A DNA stretch of 38,935 nucleotides from Clostridiaceae bacterium (lineage in GTDB: Bacteria > Bacillota > Clostridia > Lachnospirales > Lachnospiraceae), in assembly GCA_009911305.1 (NCBI GenBank), contig QXXC01000042.1, forward strand, positions 1-38,935, written 5' to 3'. Below the pieces are notes generated by a model. The model was not told the DNA's origin and did no database searches. It worked only from the letters and a program-made list of their open reading frames with translations. Within the stretch, counting starts at the first letter, position 1, and every line of letters begins with the position of its first letter. Below, in pieces: positions 16,669 through 26,140 of this stretch. The position numbers were made by a program, and so were the translations under genes.

Positions 16669-18411
16669 ATGTTTAAGACACTTTTGAATCAGATTGGAGA
16701 TTACAAAAAGGATGCTATCCTCACGCCGGTATTCGTTGTTCTGGAAGTCATCATGGAGGTCATCATCCCCATTATGATGGCCGCCATCATTGATTACGGC
16801 CTGGCGGGCCAGAGCATGGGAAGGGTGGTGGCAATCGGCCTTGCCATGACCGGGGCGGCCATGCTGGCCCTGTGGTTCGGCGTAGAATCCGGCAGGACGG
16901 CATCCAGCGCCAGCTCCGGCTTTGCCATGAACCTGCGGCAGGCCATGTATGAGAGGATCCAGACATTCTCCTTCTCCAATATAGATAAGTTTTCCACGGC
17001 GGGGCTTGTGACCAGGATGACCACAGATGTGATGAACGTGCAGCAGGCGTTCCAGATGTCCATCCGTATCTGCGTCAGGGCGCCCATCATGCTGGTCAGC
17101 GCCATGGTGATGACATTCCTGATCCATCCCCGTTTCGCCCTGATCTTTCTGATCGTGATCGTCTGCCTGGCGGCCGTGCTGGCCCTTATCTCGTCAAGGG
17201 CAAACCCGACCTTAAGGCGGGTGTTCCACGAATACGATGAGCTGAACGCCAGGGTGCAGGAGAACGTGAACGGGATGCGCGTGGTGAAGTCCTTTGTGCG
17301 TGAGGAGTATGAGACCGGGCGGTTTGAGAAGGAGAGCGAAAAGATCCGAAGCCTGTTCGTAAGTGCGGAAAAGCTCCTTGCTCTGAACTCCCCGGTGATG
17401 CAGTTCTCTATGTACTCCTGCATCCTGCTGATCTCATGGATGGGGGCCAGGATGATCATCACAGGAAGCCTGACGGAAGGGCAGCTTATGAGCATGTTTA
17501 CATACGTCATCAATATCCTGATGAGCCTGATGATGGTGTCCATGACCTTTGTGATGCTCATCATGTCCAGGGCATCGGGGGAGAGGATCGCGGAGGTCCT
17601 AGCCGAGGAGCCGGATCTGTACAGCGTGCCCCATGGGATCAAAGAGGTTCCGGACGGGTCCATTGATTTTGAACAGGTGGGTTTCGCCTATCCGTCCAAT
17701 CCGGGAAAGGAAGTGCTGAACGACCTGACCATCCATATCAGGCCGGGGGAGACCATCGGCATCCTGGGCGGCACCGGGAGCGCCAAGTCCTCCTTTGCCG
17801 CGCTGATCCCCAGGCTTTATGATGCCACAAGAGGGGAAGTGCGGGTTGGAGGCATCCCGGTGAAGGATTATGACATGGCCAGCCTGCGGGACAACGTGGC
17901 CATGGTCCTGCAGAAGAATGTGCTGTTTTCCGGGACGATCAAGGAGAACCTGCGGTGGGGAAAGGAAGACGCCACGGATGAGGAGATCGTCCGTACCTGC
18001 CGTCTTGCCGAGGCGGACGAATTCATCCGGGATTTCCCGGCCGGATATGATACCCGTATGGAACGGGGCGGGGCAAATGTATCCGGAGGACAGAAGCAGA
18101 GGCTCTGCATCGCCAGGGCGCTTTTGAAGAAACCGAAGATATTGATCCTGGATGATTCCACCAGCGCTGTGGACACCAAAACGGACGCGCTGATTCGCAG
18201 GGCGTTCCGGGAGGAGATACCGGACACCACAAAGATCGTCATAGCCCAGAGGATCTCCTCCATCCAGGATGCGGACAGGATTCTGGTATTTGACAACGGC
18301 AGGATGGAGGCGGCGGGCACCCATGAGGAGTTGCTGGGAAGCTGCCCGGTCTACAGGGAAATCTACGAATCACAGACAAAGGAGGGCGGCGATGATGAAA
18401 GCGGGAAATAA
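16669..18411 (+). CDS. ABC exporter half-transporter with degenerate ATP site
   Basis: A 580-residue half-transporter: six membrane helices in about residues 15-300, then an ATPase domain. Walker A is GGTGSAKSS at 367-375, the signature VSGGQ at 471-475, and Walker B ILILDD at 491-496. The catalytic glutamate after Walker B is replaced by D496, and the H-loop histidine by Q527 (IAQR). This pattern marks the non-hydrolysing half of heterodimeric exporters such as BmrC/BmrD or LmrC/LmrD. The next gene, overlapping by 20 bases, supplies the intact half. AGGAGG precedes the ATG. The pair would sit in the cell membrane and export lipids, peptides or drugs. Codons here are richer in G/C than in the neighbouring regions. 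Confidence 0.93.
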   Translation: MFKTLLNQIGDYKKDAILTPVFVVLEVIMEVIIPIMMAAIIDYGLAGQSMGRVVAIGLAMTGAAMLALWFGVESGRTASSASSGFAMNLRQAMYERIQTFSFSNIDKFSTAGLVTRMTTDVMNVQQAFQMSIRICVRAPIMLVSAMVMTFLIHPRFALIFLIVIVCLAAVLALISSRANPTLRRVFHEYDELNARVQENVNGMRVVKSFVREEYETGRFEKESEKIRSLFVSAEKLLALNSPVMQFSMYSCILLISWMGARMIITGSLTEGQLMSMFTYVINILMSLMMVSMTFVMLIMSRASGERIAEVLAEEPDLYSVPHGIKEVPDGSIDFEQVGFAYPSNPGKEVLNDLTIHIRPGETIGILGGTGSAKSSFAALIPRLYDATRGEVRVGGIPVKDYDMASLRDNVAMVLQKNVLFSGTIKENLRWGKEDATDEEIVRTCRLAEADEFIRDFPAGYDTRMERGGANVSGGQKQRLCIARALLKKPKILILDDSTSAVDTKTDALIRRAFREEIPDTTKIVIAQRISSIQDADRILVFDNGRMEAAGTHEELLGSCPVYREIYESQTKEGGDDESGK

Positions 18412-20269
18412 GAAGAACATGGGGGCGACCCTGAAGCGCCTGATCGCCTATGTCCTGAAAAAATATAAGTGGCAGTGCCTGCTTGTGGCATTGTGCATCC
18501 TGGTCAGCACCGCCGCGAATATCGGCGGGACCCTGTTCATGAGGAACCTGATCGACGACTACATCCTGCCCTTCGTGAACCAGTCACATCCTGACCTGGC
18601 CCCTCTTTTACGGGCATTGCTGGTGATGGCGGCGGTTTACTATACGGGGGTGTTCTGCACCTGGGCCTATAACTTTATCATGATCTATGTGTCCCAGGGA
18701 ATGTTAAAGACCGTGAGGGACGACCTGTTCCATCATATGGAGCGCCTGCCGGTCCGGTATTTCGACACCAAGTCCCACGGGGATATCATGAGCATCTACA
18801 CCAATGACACGGACACCCTGCGGCAGGTGATCAGCCAGAGCATGCCCCAGATGCTGTCCGCGGTGATTACGATTGTGGGCGTATTTGTCTCCATGCTGGT
18901 CCTGAGTCCGTCCCTGACTCTGATCACTGTGGTGATGGTCATCTGCATGGTGTTCGCCACCAGGACCATCTCCTCCAAGAGCGGATATTATTTCGTGAAA
19001 CAGCAGACGGACGTGGGGAATTTGAACGGCTACATAGAGGAAATGATGGAGGGCCAGAAGGTGGTGAAGGTATTCTGCCATGAAAAGGCCTGCGTACAGG
19101 ATTTTAAGGAGCTGAACGGAAAGCTGCGGGAGAGCGCCAACAATGCCAACCGGTATGCCAGTATCCTGATGCCGGTGCTGGGCAATCTGGGGTATGTGAG
19201 CTATGCGGTGATCGCCATGGTAGGGGCCTGCCTGTCTATTTTGGGAGGGCAGATGACGCTTGGCACCCTGGCTTCGTTCTTACAGTTTTCCCGCTCCTTC
19301 AACCAGCCTATCTCCCAGCTTTCCCAGCAGCTGAATTCTATCATCATGGCCATCGCAGGCGCAGAGAGGATTTTCGGGCTGCTGGATGAAGAGCCGGAAC
19401 AGGACGGCGGATATGTAAAACTTGTGAACGCGAGATACGATGCCCAGGGGAATCTGACGGAGGTGCCGGAGCGGACAGGGATCTGGGCGTGGAAGCATTA
19501 CCATAAGGCGGACGACACCACCACCTACCAGCTCATGGAGGGGGACGTGGTATTCGACCATGTGGACTTTGGCTATACGGAAGATAAAGAGATCCTGCAC
19601 GACATCGAGATCTTTGCGAGACCGGGGCAGAAGGTGGCCTTTGTAGGAGCTACCGGCGCAGGGAAGACAACCATCACCAACCTGATCAACCGTTTTTACG
19701 ATGTGCAGGACGGCAAGATCCGCTATGACGGCATCAACATCAATAAGATCAAAAAGGACGACCTGCGCCATTCCCTGGGGCTGGTGCTGCAGGATACCCA
19801 TCTGTTCACCGGGACTGTCATGGACAATATCCGCTACGGGAAGCTGGACGCCACGGAGGAGGAGGTCGTCCGGGCGGCAAAGCTGGCAAACGCCCATGAC
19901 TTTATCATGAGGCTTCCCGATGGGTACCGGACGCAGTTAAAGGGCAGCGGGAGCAGCCTTTCCCAGGGACAGCGCCAGCTTCTGGCCATCGCAAGGGTGG
20001 CTGTGGCAGACCCGCCGGTGCTGATCCTGGACGAGGCCACCTCAAGCATTGACACCCGCACGGAAAAGATTGTGCAGGACGGCATGGACCGATTGATGAA
20101 AGGCAGGACGGTATTTGTGATCGCCCACAGGCTTTCCACCATTAAGAATTCGGACGTGATCATGGTACTGGATCACGGGCGGATCGTGGAGCGGGGGAAC
20201 CATGAGAGCCTGCTGGCTAAGAAAGGGATGTATTACCAGCTTTATACCGGTAAGCTGGAGCAGGAGTGA
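18392..20269 (+). CDS. ABC exporter half-transporter with intact ATP site
   Basis: A 625-residue partner of the preceding half-transporter. It starts at ATG-ATG behind AGGAGG, inside the end of that gene. Six membrane helices span about 25-325. The ATPase domain has Walker A GATGAGKTT at 419-427, signature LSQGQ at 523-527 (S-Q in place of S-G), Walker B VLILDE at 543-548 with the catalytic E548, and H-loop H579. Between the membrane part and the ATPase it carries an extra stretch (about 340-385, containing RTGIWAWKHYHKADD) that the first subunit lacks. Such a linker is common in the larger subunit of these heterodimers. Together the two form one exporter; the substrate is unknown. Confidence 0.93.
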   Translation: MMKAGNKKNMGATLKRLIAYVLKKYKWQCLLVALCILVSTAANIGGTLFMRNLIDDYILPFVNQSHPDLAPLLRALLVMAAVYYTGVFCTWAYNFIMIYVSQGMLKTVRDDLFHHMERLPVRYFDTKSHGDIMSIYTNDTDTLRQVISQSMPQMLSAVITIVGVFVSMLVLSPSLTLITVVMVICMVFATRTISSKSGYYFVKQQTDVGNLNGYIEEMMEGQKVVKVFCHEKACVQDFKELNGKLRESANNANRYASILMPVLGNLGYVSYAVIAMVGACLSILGGQMTLGTLASFLQFSRSFNQPISQLSQQLNSIIMAIAGAERIFGLLDEEPEQDGGYVKLVNARYDAQGNLTEVPERTGIWAWKHYHKADDTTTYQLMEGDVVFDHVDFGYTEDKEILHDIEIFARPGQKVAFVGATGAGKTTITNLINRFYDVQDGKIRYDGININKIKKDDLRHSLGLVLQDTHLFTGTVMDNIRYGKLDATEEEVVRAAKLANAHDFIMRLPDGYRTQLKGSGSSLSQGQRQLLAIARVAVADPPVLILDEATSSIDTRTEKIVQDGMDRLMKGRTVFVIAHRLSTIKNSDVIMVLDHGRIVERGNHESLLAKKGMYYQLYTGKLEQE

Positions 20270-20385
20270 CCCGCGATGAAGATTCTTTTGTTTCAATAGA
20301 AATGACCGATTTGTTATTTCAATCCGGCTTATAGGGCTTTTAGTGGTTCGAGTACAGTAAGATGAAAAGAAAGGATGGAAGTGAT

Positions 20386-20541
20386 ATGAACACAACAGAA
20401 AAGATAAAAGTATTGGAAGAGAGGCTGCAGAAACTGTCCTCAAATGAAAAAGAGAATTATGGAGTGTGCAGGAAGATCAGAAGGGAGATCCGAACTCTCC
20501 AAAGGGATTTTGCATGCCACAAATCAGATGAAAACGTATAA
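20386..20541 (+). CDS. Small coiled-coil-like protein
   Basis: A 51-codon frame starting at an ATG behind AAAGGATGG. It opens MNTTEKIKVLEERLQKL and continues with charged, helix-forming sequence (NYGVCRKIRREIRTLQRDF). The spacing of hydrophobic residues suggests a short coiled coil. I do not know a family for it. It lies about 115 bases after the ABC exporter and 12 bases before another small frame, with the same strand, so both may be in one message. Confidence 0.5.
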   Translation: MNTTEKIKVLEERLQKLSSNEKENYGVCRKIRREIRTLQRDFACHKSDENV

Positions 20542-20553
20542 TTCGGAGTGAAA

Positions 20554-20742
20554 ATGTTAAACGGAAATCAGAAAGTCGACGCGATTGCGTGGGAGGCTAA
20601 GAAACAGGGAGTTTCTTATGGAATGTTCAGCGCCATGCTTAAAGAAGATAGAAAGCAGCAAATTTATAAAGCGTATGAGAGTTATCTGGAAGAAAAACAG
20701 GCGGCAGAAAAAAGGAGACTTAAAAAGCATAAGACCAGCTAA
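20554..20742 (+). CDS. Small hypothetical protein
   Basis: A 62-residue frame starting at an ATG five bases after CGGAG. A GTG six bases upstream is in frame too. It reads MLNGNQKVDAIAWEAKKQG and ends in a lysine/arginine-rich tail (EKRRLKKHKTS). The sequence is hydrophilic and helical, with a pattern loosely like a helix-turn-helix but too short to be sure. It precedes the ABC ATPase gene by about 70 bases. Function unknown. Confidence 0.5.
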   Translation: MLNGNQKVDAIAWEAKKQGVSYGMFSAMLKEDRKQQIYKAYESYLEEKQAAEKRRLKKHKTS

Positions 20743-20815
20743 GCCAGATAAAATAGCTTCCGGATAACAGCAAGGGAGGTTTTTATGGAAAATCATTTAT
20801 ACGAGGAGGATGAAC

Positions 20816-21841
20816 ATGATAACAGTTGAGCATTTGACAAAATGTTATGGCGATTTTACGGCTGTGGATGATCTGTCCTTTGAAATTGAGGAAGGACATG
20901 TGTATGGATTTTTAGGACCGAATGGAGCCGGAAAATCTACCACCATGAACATCATGACTGGCTGCCTGTCCGCCACGGCGGGGCGTGTCACCATTGACGG
21001 ATATGATATTTTTGAGGAGCCGGACAAGGCAAAACGGCTGATGGGTTACCTTCCGGAACAGCCGCCCCTTTACCTCAATGAAACTCCCGTGGAATACTTA
21101 AAGTTTGTAGGGGAGGCAAAGGGGCTGAGAGGCAGGGAACTGGCTGCGCAGATAGAGGCTGTGATTTCACAGACCAGGCTGGAAACCATGAAAAACCGTC
21201 TGATCTCAAAGCTGTCAAAAGGGTATAAGCAGAGGGTGGGTATAGCCCAGGCGCTGCTGGGGAATCCCAAGGTGATCATTCTGGACGAACCCACCGTGGG
21301 CCTTGACCCCATCCAGATTATTGAGATCCGGGATCTGATTCGGCAGCTGGGACAGGAACACACGGTTATTTTCAGCTCCCATATTTTATCGGAGGTTCAG
21401 GCAATCTGTGAAAAGGTTCTGATTATAGCCAAAGGAAAACTGGTAGCCTTTGATGAACCGGACAATCTGGAGAAACTTTTAACAGCGTCAGGCGCTGTGT
21501 CCTTTATCGCGGAGGCGGATGAAAAGGAAGTGCGTGAAATTCTGGAAGGTATGGAGCTGGCCGCTGACTGGCAGTTGAGAGAACAGGAGGATGGCAGCGT
21601 TCAGGGAGAGATACAGACAGAAGCCGGGGAAATGTCCCATATCTGCAGACAGCTTTTCTTCGCCTTTGCCCGGAGGGAAAAGGCACTCCTGCAGCTGGCC
21701 CCTAAAAAGGCAAACCTGGAAGACGTGTTTATCGAACTGACAGAAGGGGACAGCGGGAAACCGGAAGCGGAAGAAGGGAAAACAGCGGAACGAGACACAG
21801 AAGAAAAAAATGATGAGGAAAGGTTGGTGGAGGAATCATGA
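20816..21841 (+). CDS. ABC transporter ATPase, GldA-like
   Basis: A 341-residue soluble ATPase that would drive the ABC-2 permease encoded next. Counting from the ATG at 20816, chosen for its spacing from GAGGAGG: Walker A GPNGAGKST at 34-42, signature LSKGY at 133-137, Walker B VIILDE at 153-158, and H-loop H189. A regulatory-type C-terminal domain follows to about 305, then a strongly acidic tail of roughly 35 residues. An ATG six bases upstream is in frame. The gene heads an operon whose order (ATPase, permease, GldG-like, DUF4340) is common in Firmicutes. The stop overlaps the permease start. Confidence 0.92.
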   Translation: MITVEHLTKCYGDFTAVDDLSFEIEEGHVYGFLGPNGAGKSTTMNIMTGCLSATAGRVTIDGYDIFEEPDKAKRLMGYLPEQPPLYLNETPVEYLKFVGEAKGLRGRELAAQIEAVISQTRLETMKNRLISKLSKGYKQRVGIAQALLGNPKVIILDEPTVGLDPIQIIEIRDLIRQLGQEHTVIFSSHILSEVQAICEKVLIIAKGKLVAFDEPDNLEKLLTASGAVSFIAEADEKEVREILEGMELAADWQLREQEDGSVQGEIQTEAGEMSHICRQLFFAFARREKALLQLAPKKANLEDVFIELTEGDSGKPEAEEGKTAERDTEEKNDEERLVEES

Positions 21842-22701
21842 CCGCGGTATTTAAGCATGAACTGTCAAACTATTTTCATTCCATGACGGCCTATATCTTC
21901 GGCGCGTTTTTGCTGGCGTTTGTAGGGATCGGAGCCATGATCTACAACATTCAGCAGGCGGTGGCAAACTTTGAGTATGTACTGAGCTTTGTGAGCCTGG
22001 TTTTTGTGGTGATCATTCCGGTTCTGACTATGAGGGTGATCGCGGAAGAACGGAAGCAGAAAACCGACCAGCTCTTATATTCCCTCCCCATTACCACCAC
22101 CCAGGTGGTGCTTGGGAAGTATCTGGCCCTGCTGGTCATTTACCTGATTCCGTTGTGCATTGTGGCAGTGTATCCGTTACTTTTTGCCCGGTACGGGGAA
22201 GTATATCTGCTGACATCTTATGGTTCGATTGGAGCGTTTTTTGTCATGGGCGCGGCGCTGATTGCAGTCGGCACTTTTTTATCCTCTTTGACAGAAAACC
22301 AGGGATTTGCCGCGGGGATCGCCATAGCGGTGTTCCTTCTGAATTATTACAGCGTCAGTCTGGCGGAGCATATATCAGCAACAGCGTTTGGCTCTGCGGC
22401 GGCCCTGTGCGTCCTTAGCTGCCTTCTGGGGCTGTTGGTCCGCTGCCTGACAAAGAATGAGCACCTGGCATATGGGACAGCCATTGTCCTGATCGCCGCT
22501 GTGGGGATCACATATTTCGTAAACAGTGCCGTATTTGAAGGCCTTCTGCCGGACATCATGAAAAAGCTGTCCCTTTTTGAACGGTTTTATACCTTTGTGT
22601 CCGGTGTGTTTGATCTGACTGCTATTGTATACTATGTATCTGTCATTGCCTTTTTCTTATTTCTGGCTGTGCAGTCGCTGGAAAAAAGGAGGTACAACTG
22701 A
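21838..22701 (+). CDS. ABC-2 type permease, GldF-like
   Basis: A 287-residue membrane protein with six predicted helices, the membrane half of an ABC-2 transporter. It begins MTAVFKHELSNYFHSMTAYI and carries the conserved VIPVLTMRVIAEERKQKTDQLLYSLPITT stretch (about 58-85, read in order), typical of GldF-type permeases. The start overlaps the ATPase stop by four bases (ATGA), so the two are translationally coupled. The stop overlaps the next start by one base. In gliding Bacteroidetes such proteins were linked to motility, but in Firmicutes the role is unknown and may be export or envelope upkeep. Confidence 0.9.
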   Translation: MTAVFKHELSNYFHSMTAYIFGAFLLAFVGIGAMIYNIQQAVANFEYVLSFVSLVFVVIIPVLTMRVIAEERKQKTDQLLYSLPITTTQVVLGKYLALLVIYLIPLCIVAVYPLLFARYGEVYLLTSYGSIGAFFVMGAALIAVGTFLSSLTENQGFAAGIAIAVFLLNYYSVSLAEHISATAFGSAAALCVLSCLLGLLVRCLTKNEHLAYGTAIVLIAAVGITYFVNSAVFEGLLPDIMKKLSLFERFYTFVSGVFDLTAIVYYVSVIAFFLFLAVQSLEKRRYN

Positions 22702-24119
22702 TGAAGAAAGAGACTTTTAAAAACCGTATCGCCCTGCAGGGAGGGGCTTATTCGCTGGTTATTACAGCTATTGTGCTTGCCATACTGGTGGCGGTAAACA
22801 TTCTGGTGTCCGCGCTGCCTAAAAATGTGACACAGCATGACATCAGCTCCACAAAGCTGTATTCTGTCACCAGCAATACAAAAGTGGTGGTAAATGCCCT
22901 GGATCAGGATGTGACCATCTACTGGATCGTGCAGTCGGATAAGGAAGATGACGTGATAGAGAATCTGCTGGATAAATATGAGAGCCTTTCAAAACATATC
23001 AAAGTGGTAAAAAAGAACCCGGATATTTATCCCACATTTGCTGAGCAGTATACCTCTGAAACCGTACAGAATAACAGCCTGGTGGTGGAGTGTGGAGACC
23101 GCAGCCGCTTTATCGGTTATGACGATATCTATCTGATGGAAGCCAACATGGACGAATACTCTTATGATACCTCTTTTGACGGGGAGGGAGCCATCACGTC
23201 CGCCATTGATTATGTGGTGAATGAGGAACAGCCAAAAATCTATTTGCTGGAAGGACATGGGGAAGCCGAACTGCCGGAAATATTCCGTGAACAGATGGAA
23301 AAAGAGAATATGGAGCTGGAGACCTTTTCCCTGCTGACAGCCGACGCGATCCCCGAAGACACTGACGCCATTCTGATCTACGGACCTTCCAGTGATATCT
23401 CGGAAGAAGAGAAGGGGCTTCTTGAGGAATATGTATCAGCTGGCGGAAAGCTGATGGTGATGGCTGGTCCCACGGAGAAGGGGATGCTGACAAACCTTTA
23501 TGGCATATTAAAAGGTTACGGTGTGGAAACGGTTGATGGGATTGTAGTAGATACAGACCGGGGGCATTATGCATTTCGGACGCCTTTTGTGCTGCTGCCG
23601 GATCTGAAAAGCAGCAAGATCACGGATCCTTTGATCGAGGAAAGGTATTTCGCGATCATGCCTGTTACCCAGGGTCTGATGGTTCAGGATGGGGAACATG
23701 TGACGGAACTGCTTACCACTTCTGATATTGCCTACAGCAAAGCGGCAGGATATGAACTGGATTCCTATGAAAAGGAAGAGGGCGATATTGACGGTCCCTT
23801 TGCCCTGGCTGTTTCGGTGGAAGCAGAAAACGGAGGGCAGATGATCTGGTTTGCTTCCTCCCATTTCCTGGATGAAATGTATAACGCGTATTCATCAGGC
23901 GCTAACCTGGATCTGGCTATGAATGCCATGTCTTCCGTGATCGGAGAAAATGAAGCGGTAGCCATCCGCAGCAAGTCGCTGAATTATCATTATCTTACTA
24001 TCAGCGATTCCACGGCTTCATTCCTGAAGCTGATCATGATCGGTATATTCCCTCTTGTTTATCTGGGGATTGGGATCTGTGTGACCATAGGAAGGAGGAA
24101 GCGGAATGAAGCGAAATAG
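22701..24119 (+). CDS. GldG-family ABC auxiliary protein
   Basis: A 472-residue protein with one membrane helix near the N-terminus (about 17-38) and another near the C-terminus (about 443-463). The large part between them faces outside and matches the GldG / ABC-transporter auxiliary domain: LYSVTSNTKVVVNAL, later YLLEGHGEAELPEI, and a beta-rich second half. It is the usual third gene of this operon and probably works as an extracellular or membrane-bound partner of the ABC-2 transporter. The start codon overlaps the permease stop, and its own end overlaps the DUF4340 start by 14 bases. Confidence 0.88.
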   Translation: MKKETFKNRIALQGGAYSLVITAIVLAILVAVNILVSALPKNVTQHDISSTKLYSVTSNTKVVVNALDQDVTIYWIVQSDKEDDVIENLLDKYESLSKHIKVVKKNPDIYPTFAEQYTSETVQNNSLVVECGDRSRFIGYDDIYLMEANMDEYSYDTSFDGEGAITSAIDYVVNEEQPKIYLLEGHGEAELPEIFREQMEKENMELETFSLLTADAIPEDTDAILIYGPSSDISEEEKGLLEEYVSAGGKLMVMAGPTEKGMLTNLYGILKGYGVETVDGIVVDTDRGHYAFRTPFVLLPDLKSSKITDPLIEERYFAIMPVTQGLMVQDGEHVTELLTTSDIAYSKAAGYELDSYEKEEGDIDGPFALAVSVEAENGGQMIWFASSHFLDEMYNAYSSGANLDLAMNAMSSVIGENEAVAIRSKSLNYHYLTISDSTASFLKLIMIGIFPLVYLGIGICVTIGRRKRNEAK

Positions 24120-25545
24120 AAAACTTGCGATACTGGTTATACTTCTTGTGTGTATCAGTCTGGCGGCATTTGGAGTGAATAAATATGAGGAACAAAAGGA
24201 GATCATCCAAAACAGTGATGAGATTATCCTGGAGGTGGCAGGGGATAAGGTCAGTACACTTTCCTGGGAATGTGATACGGGTTCCTTTGGATTCCATAGA
24301 AATGATGCGGGAAAATGGCTTTATGATGAGGACGAAGCTTTTCCTGTGGATGAGGAAAAGATTGGGGCACTATTGGGACTGTTTGAGGAGTTTGGCGTTT
24401 CCTTTATAATAGAAGAAGTGGAAGATTTCGGGCAGTATGGCCTGGACACCCCGGTATGTACCATCCGCATGGAAACGGAAGAGAAAAATTATGAGATTCA
24501 GCTGGGCAATTTCAGCGCTATGGATTCCGAGCGGTATGTATCCATCGGGGACGGCAATGCCTATCTGGTGAAAAAAGATCCTCTGGAGCAGTTTGAAATA
24601 GAGCTCAGCGATATGATCAAACATGACGAGATACCGAAACTGGAAAAAGTCACTGGGATAAGTTTTTCCGGAGGTGAGCCGGGACAGAGCATTTACGAAG
24701 AGGACAGTACCAATAGTTATCTGAAAGAGGATGTCTATTTCATGGAGCAGGGGGAAGAGCATCTGCCTCTGGATACAGCCAGAGTAAAGAACTACCTGGA
24801 TGTCATAAGAAATTTGAATCTGAAAGATTATATAAATTATAATGTATCGGAGAATGATCTGGCATCTTATGGTCTGGATGCCCCGGAGCTGTCCATTACG
24901 GTTGATTATACGGTAACAGAGGAAGGGACGGATGAAGAAAAAACGGAATTCTTTGTCCTGAACATTGCCAGGGATCCGAAAGAACGGGCGGAAGAAGAAA
25001 AGAAGGCAGAAAAGAGAGAAAACCAGGAGAAAACGGACGAGGAGTCCGAGGAAAAAGAGATAACAGCATATGCCAGGGCAGGGGAATCCCAGATTGTCTA
25101 TCAGCTTTCCACAGAGGAATACGAAAGACTTATGGACAGGAGCTATGATTCTCTGCGCCATCAGGAAATGTTCTGGGCTGATTTTAAAGATGTCAGTCAG
25201 GTTGAGATCCTTCTGGAAGGAACTACGTACACCATTACATCTGACAAGAAGGAGGACGAAAGGATTTACCGTTATCTGGATGAGGAACTGGATCTGGCAG
25301 ATATTCGAAGTGCCATAAAGGGATTGAGGGCGGAAACCTTTACGGATGAAATTCCTGACGGGAAGGAGGAGATCAGCCTGACAATCCGGATGGACAATGA
25401 GAACTATCCGGAAACCACCATACAATTATACCGATATAACGGAGAGGAGTGTATCGCGGTGGTGGACAAGGAACCGGTGGCATTTGTGGCGAGAGCCAGT
25501 GTGGTGGACCTGGTGGAGGCAGTCAACGGAGTCGTCCTGAAATAG
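24106..25545 (+). CDS. DUF4340-domain membrane-anchored protein
   Basis: A 479-residue protein with an N-terminal signal anchor (LAILVILLVCISLAAFGV, about 7-24) and a long extracellular part. Two DUF4340-like repeats are visible, each with a YGLD motif: YGLDTPVCTIRMETEEKNYE near 111 and YGLDAPELSITVDYTV near 256. A charged low-complexity stretch rich in Glu and Lys (about 284-317) interrupts the second. It is the usual fourth gene after GldG-type proteins and presumably forms part of the same complex. Its biochemical role is not known. Confidence 0.85.
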   Translation: MKRNRKLAILVILLVCISLAAFGVNKYEEQKEIIQNSDEIILEVAGDKVSTLSWECDTGSFGFHRNDAGKWLYDEDEAFPVDEEKIGALLGLFEEFGVSFIIEEVEDFGQYGLDTPVCTIRMETEEKNYEIQLGNFSAMDSERYVSIGDGNAYLVKKDPLEQFEIELSDMIKHDEIPKLEKVTGISFSGGEPGQSIYEEDSTNSYLKEDVYFMEQGEEHLPLDTARVKNYLDVIRNLNLKDYINYNVSENDLASYGLDAPELSITVDYTVTEEGTDEEKTEFFVLNIARDPKERAEEEKKAEKRENQEKTDEESEEKEITAYARAGESQIVYQLSTEEYERLMDRSYDSLRHQEMFWADFKDVSQVEILLEGTTYTITSDKKEDERIYRYLDEELDLADIRSAIKGLRAETFTDEIPDGKEEISLTIRMDNENYPETTIQLYRYNGEECIAVVDKEPVAFVARASVVDLVEAVNGVVLK

Positions 25546-25574
25546 AGCAGTGATCAAAAGGCAGGTGGTGAGGT

Positions 25575-25985
25575 ATAAAAAAGATAGAGATTGTCATACG
25601 GGAAATAGAGGAAACAGAGGATGTTTCGGAGATGGTCCTCGCGTCTTTTACAGACACGGAGATCCAGCAGAATGAAGCAGAATTGCAGACTCTGTTCTTT
25701 CCAGGCCTGGAGATTCATCTGAAAGAGCAGACGGTATATAAGGATGGAATACAGATACCATTCAGTCACTATGAGTTTTTTACACTTTACTATCTGGCAA
25801 AACATCCCGGCTGGGTGTTTACAAAAAAGCAGATTTACGAGGCGGTGTGGAAGCAGCCGGCTGAAAACTGTGAGGCCGTTGTGACCAACACGATCAGTCA
25901 TATACGGAAAAAGCTTGATCAGGAGAATCCGAAAGATGGGTATATAAAAACCGTGGTAAACAGCGGTTATAAATTTGAGGCATAA
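25575..25985 (+). CDS. OmpR-type winged-helix DNA-binding protein, start uncertain
   Basis: The C-terminal 90 residues form an OmpR/PhoB-type winged helix (FSHYEFFTLYYLAKHPGWVF, then TNTISHIRKKLDQE and VVNSGYKFEA). No receiver domain precedes it, so it is not a full response regulator. The first ATG in frame is at 25632. Protein-like sequence continues upstream as KKIEIVIREIEETEDVSE to an ATA codon at 25575, which lies after GGTGAGG. I used that point as the most likely original start; an ATA start would be rare, and a mutated ATG is possible. Similar short winged-helix proteins accompany conjugative elements in this group, which fits the genes that follow. Confidence 0.75.
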   Translation: MKKIEIVIREIEETEDVSEMVLASFTDTEIQQNEAELQTLFFPGLEIHLKEQTVYKDGIQIPFSHYEFFTLYYLAKHPGWVFTKKQIYEAVWKQPAENCEAVVTNTISHIRKKLDQENPKDGYIKTVVNSGYKFEA

Positions 25986-25989
25986 GATA

Positions 25990-26033
25990 AACAGGGGAGA
26001 ACTGCAGGAATCAGCAGAACTCCTCTGTTTTTT
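25990..26033 (+). terminator. Intrinsic terminator after the winged-helix gene
   Basis: AACAGGGGAGAACTGC pairs with GCAGAACTCCTCTGTT apart from two mismatches, followed by TTTT. It ends the transcript begun upstream. Confidence 0.85.
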
Positions 26034-26140
26034 AAGTCTATAGTTATGGAAAGTGAGACGTAAATTTTATGTTATGTATAGACTGGCGAGATATGATCGT
26101 TAGATTGGTATGCTAATATAGAGATATTGAAGGGAAGGAA

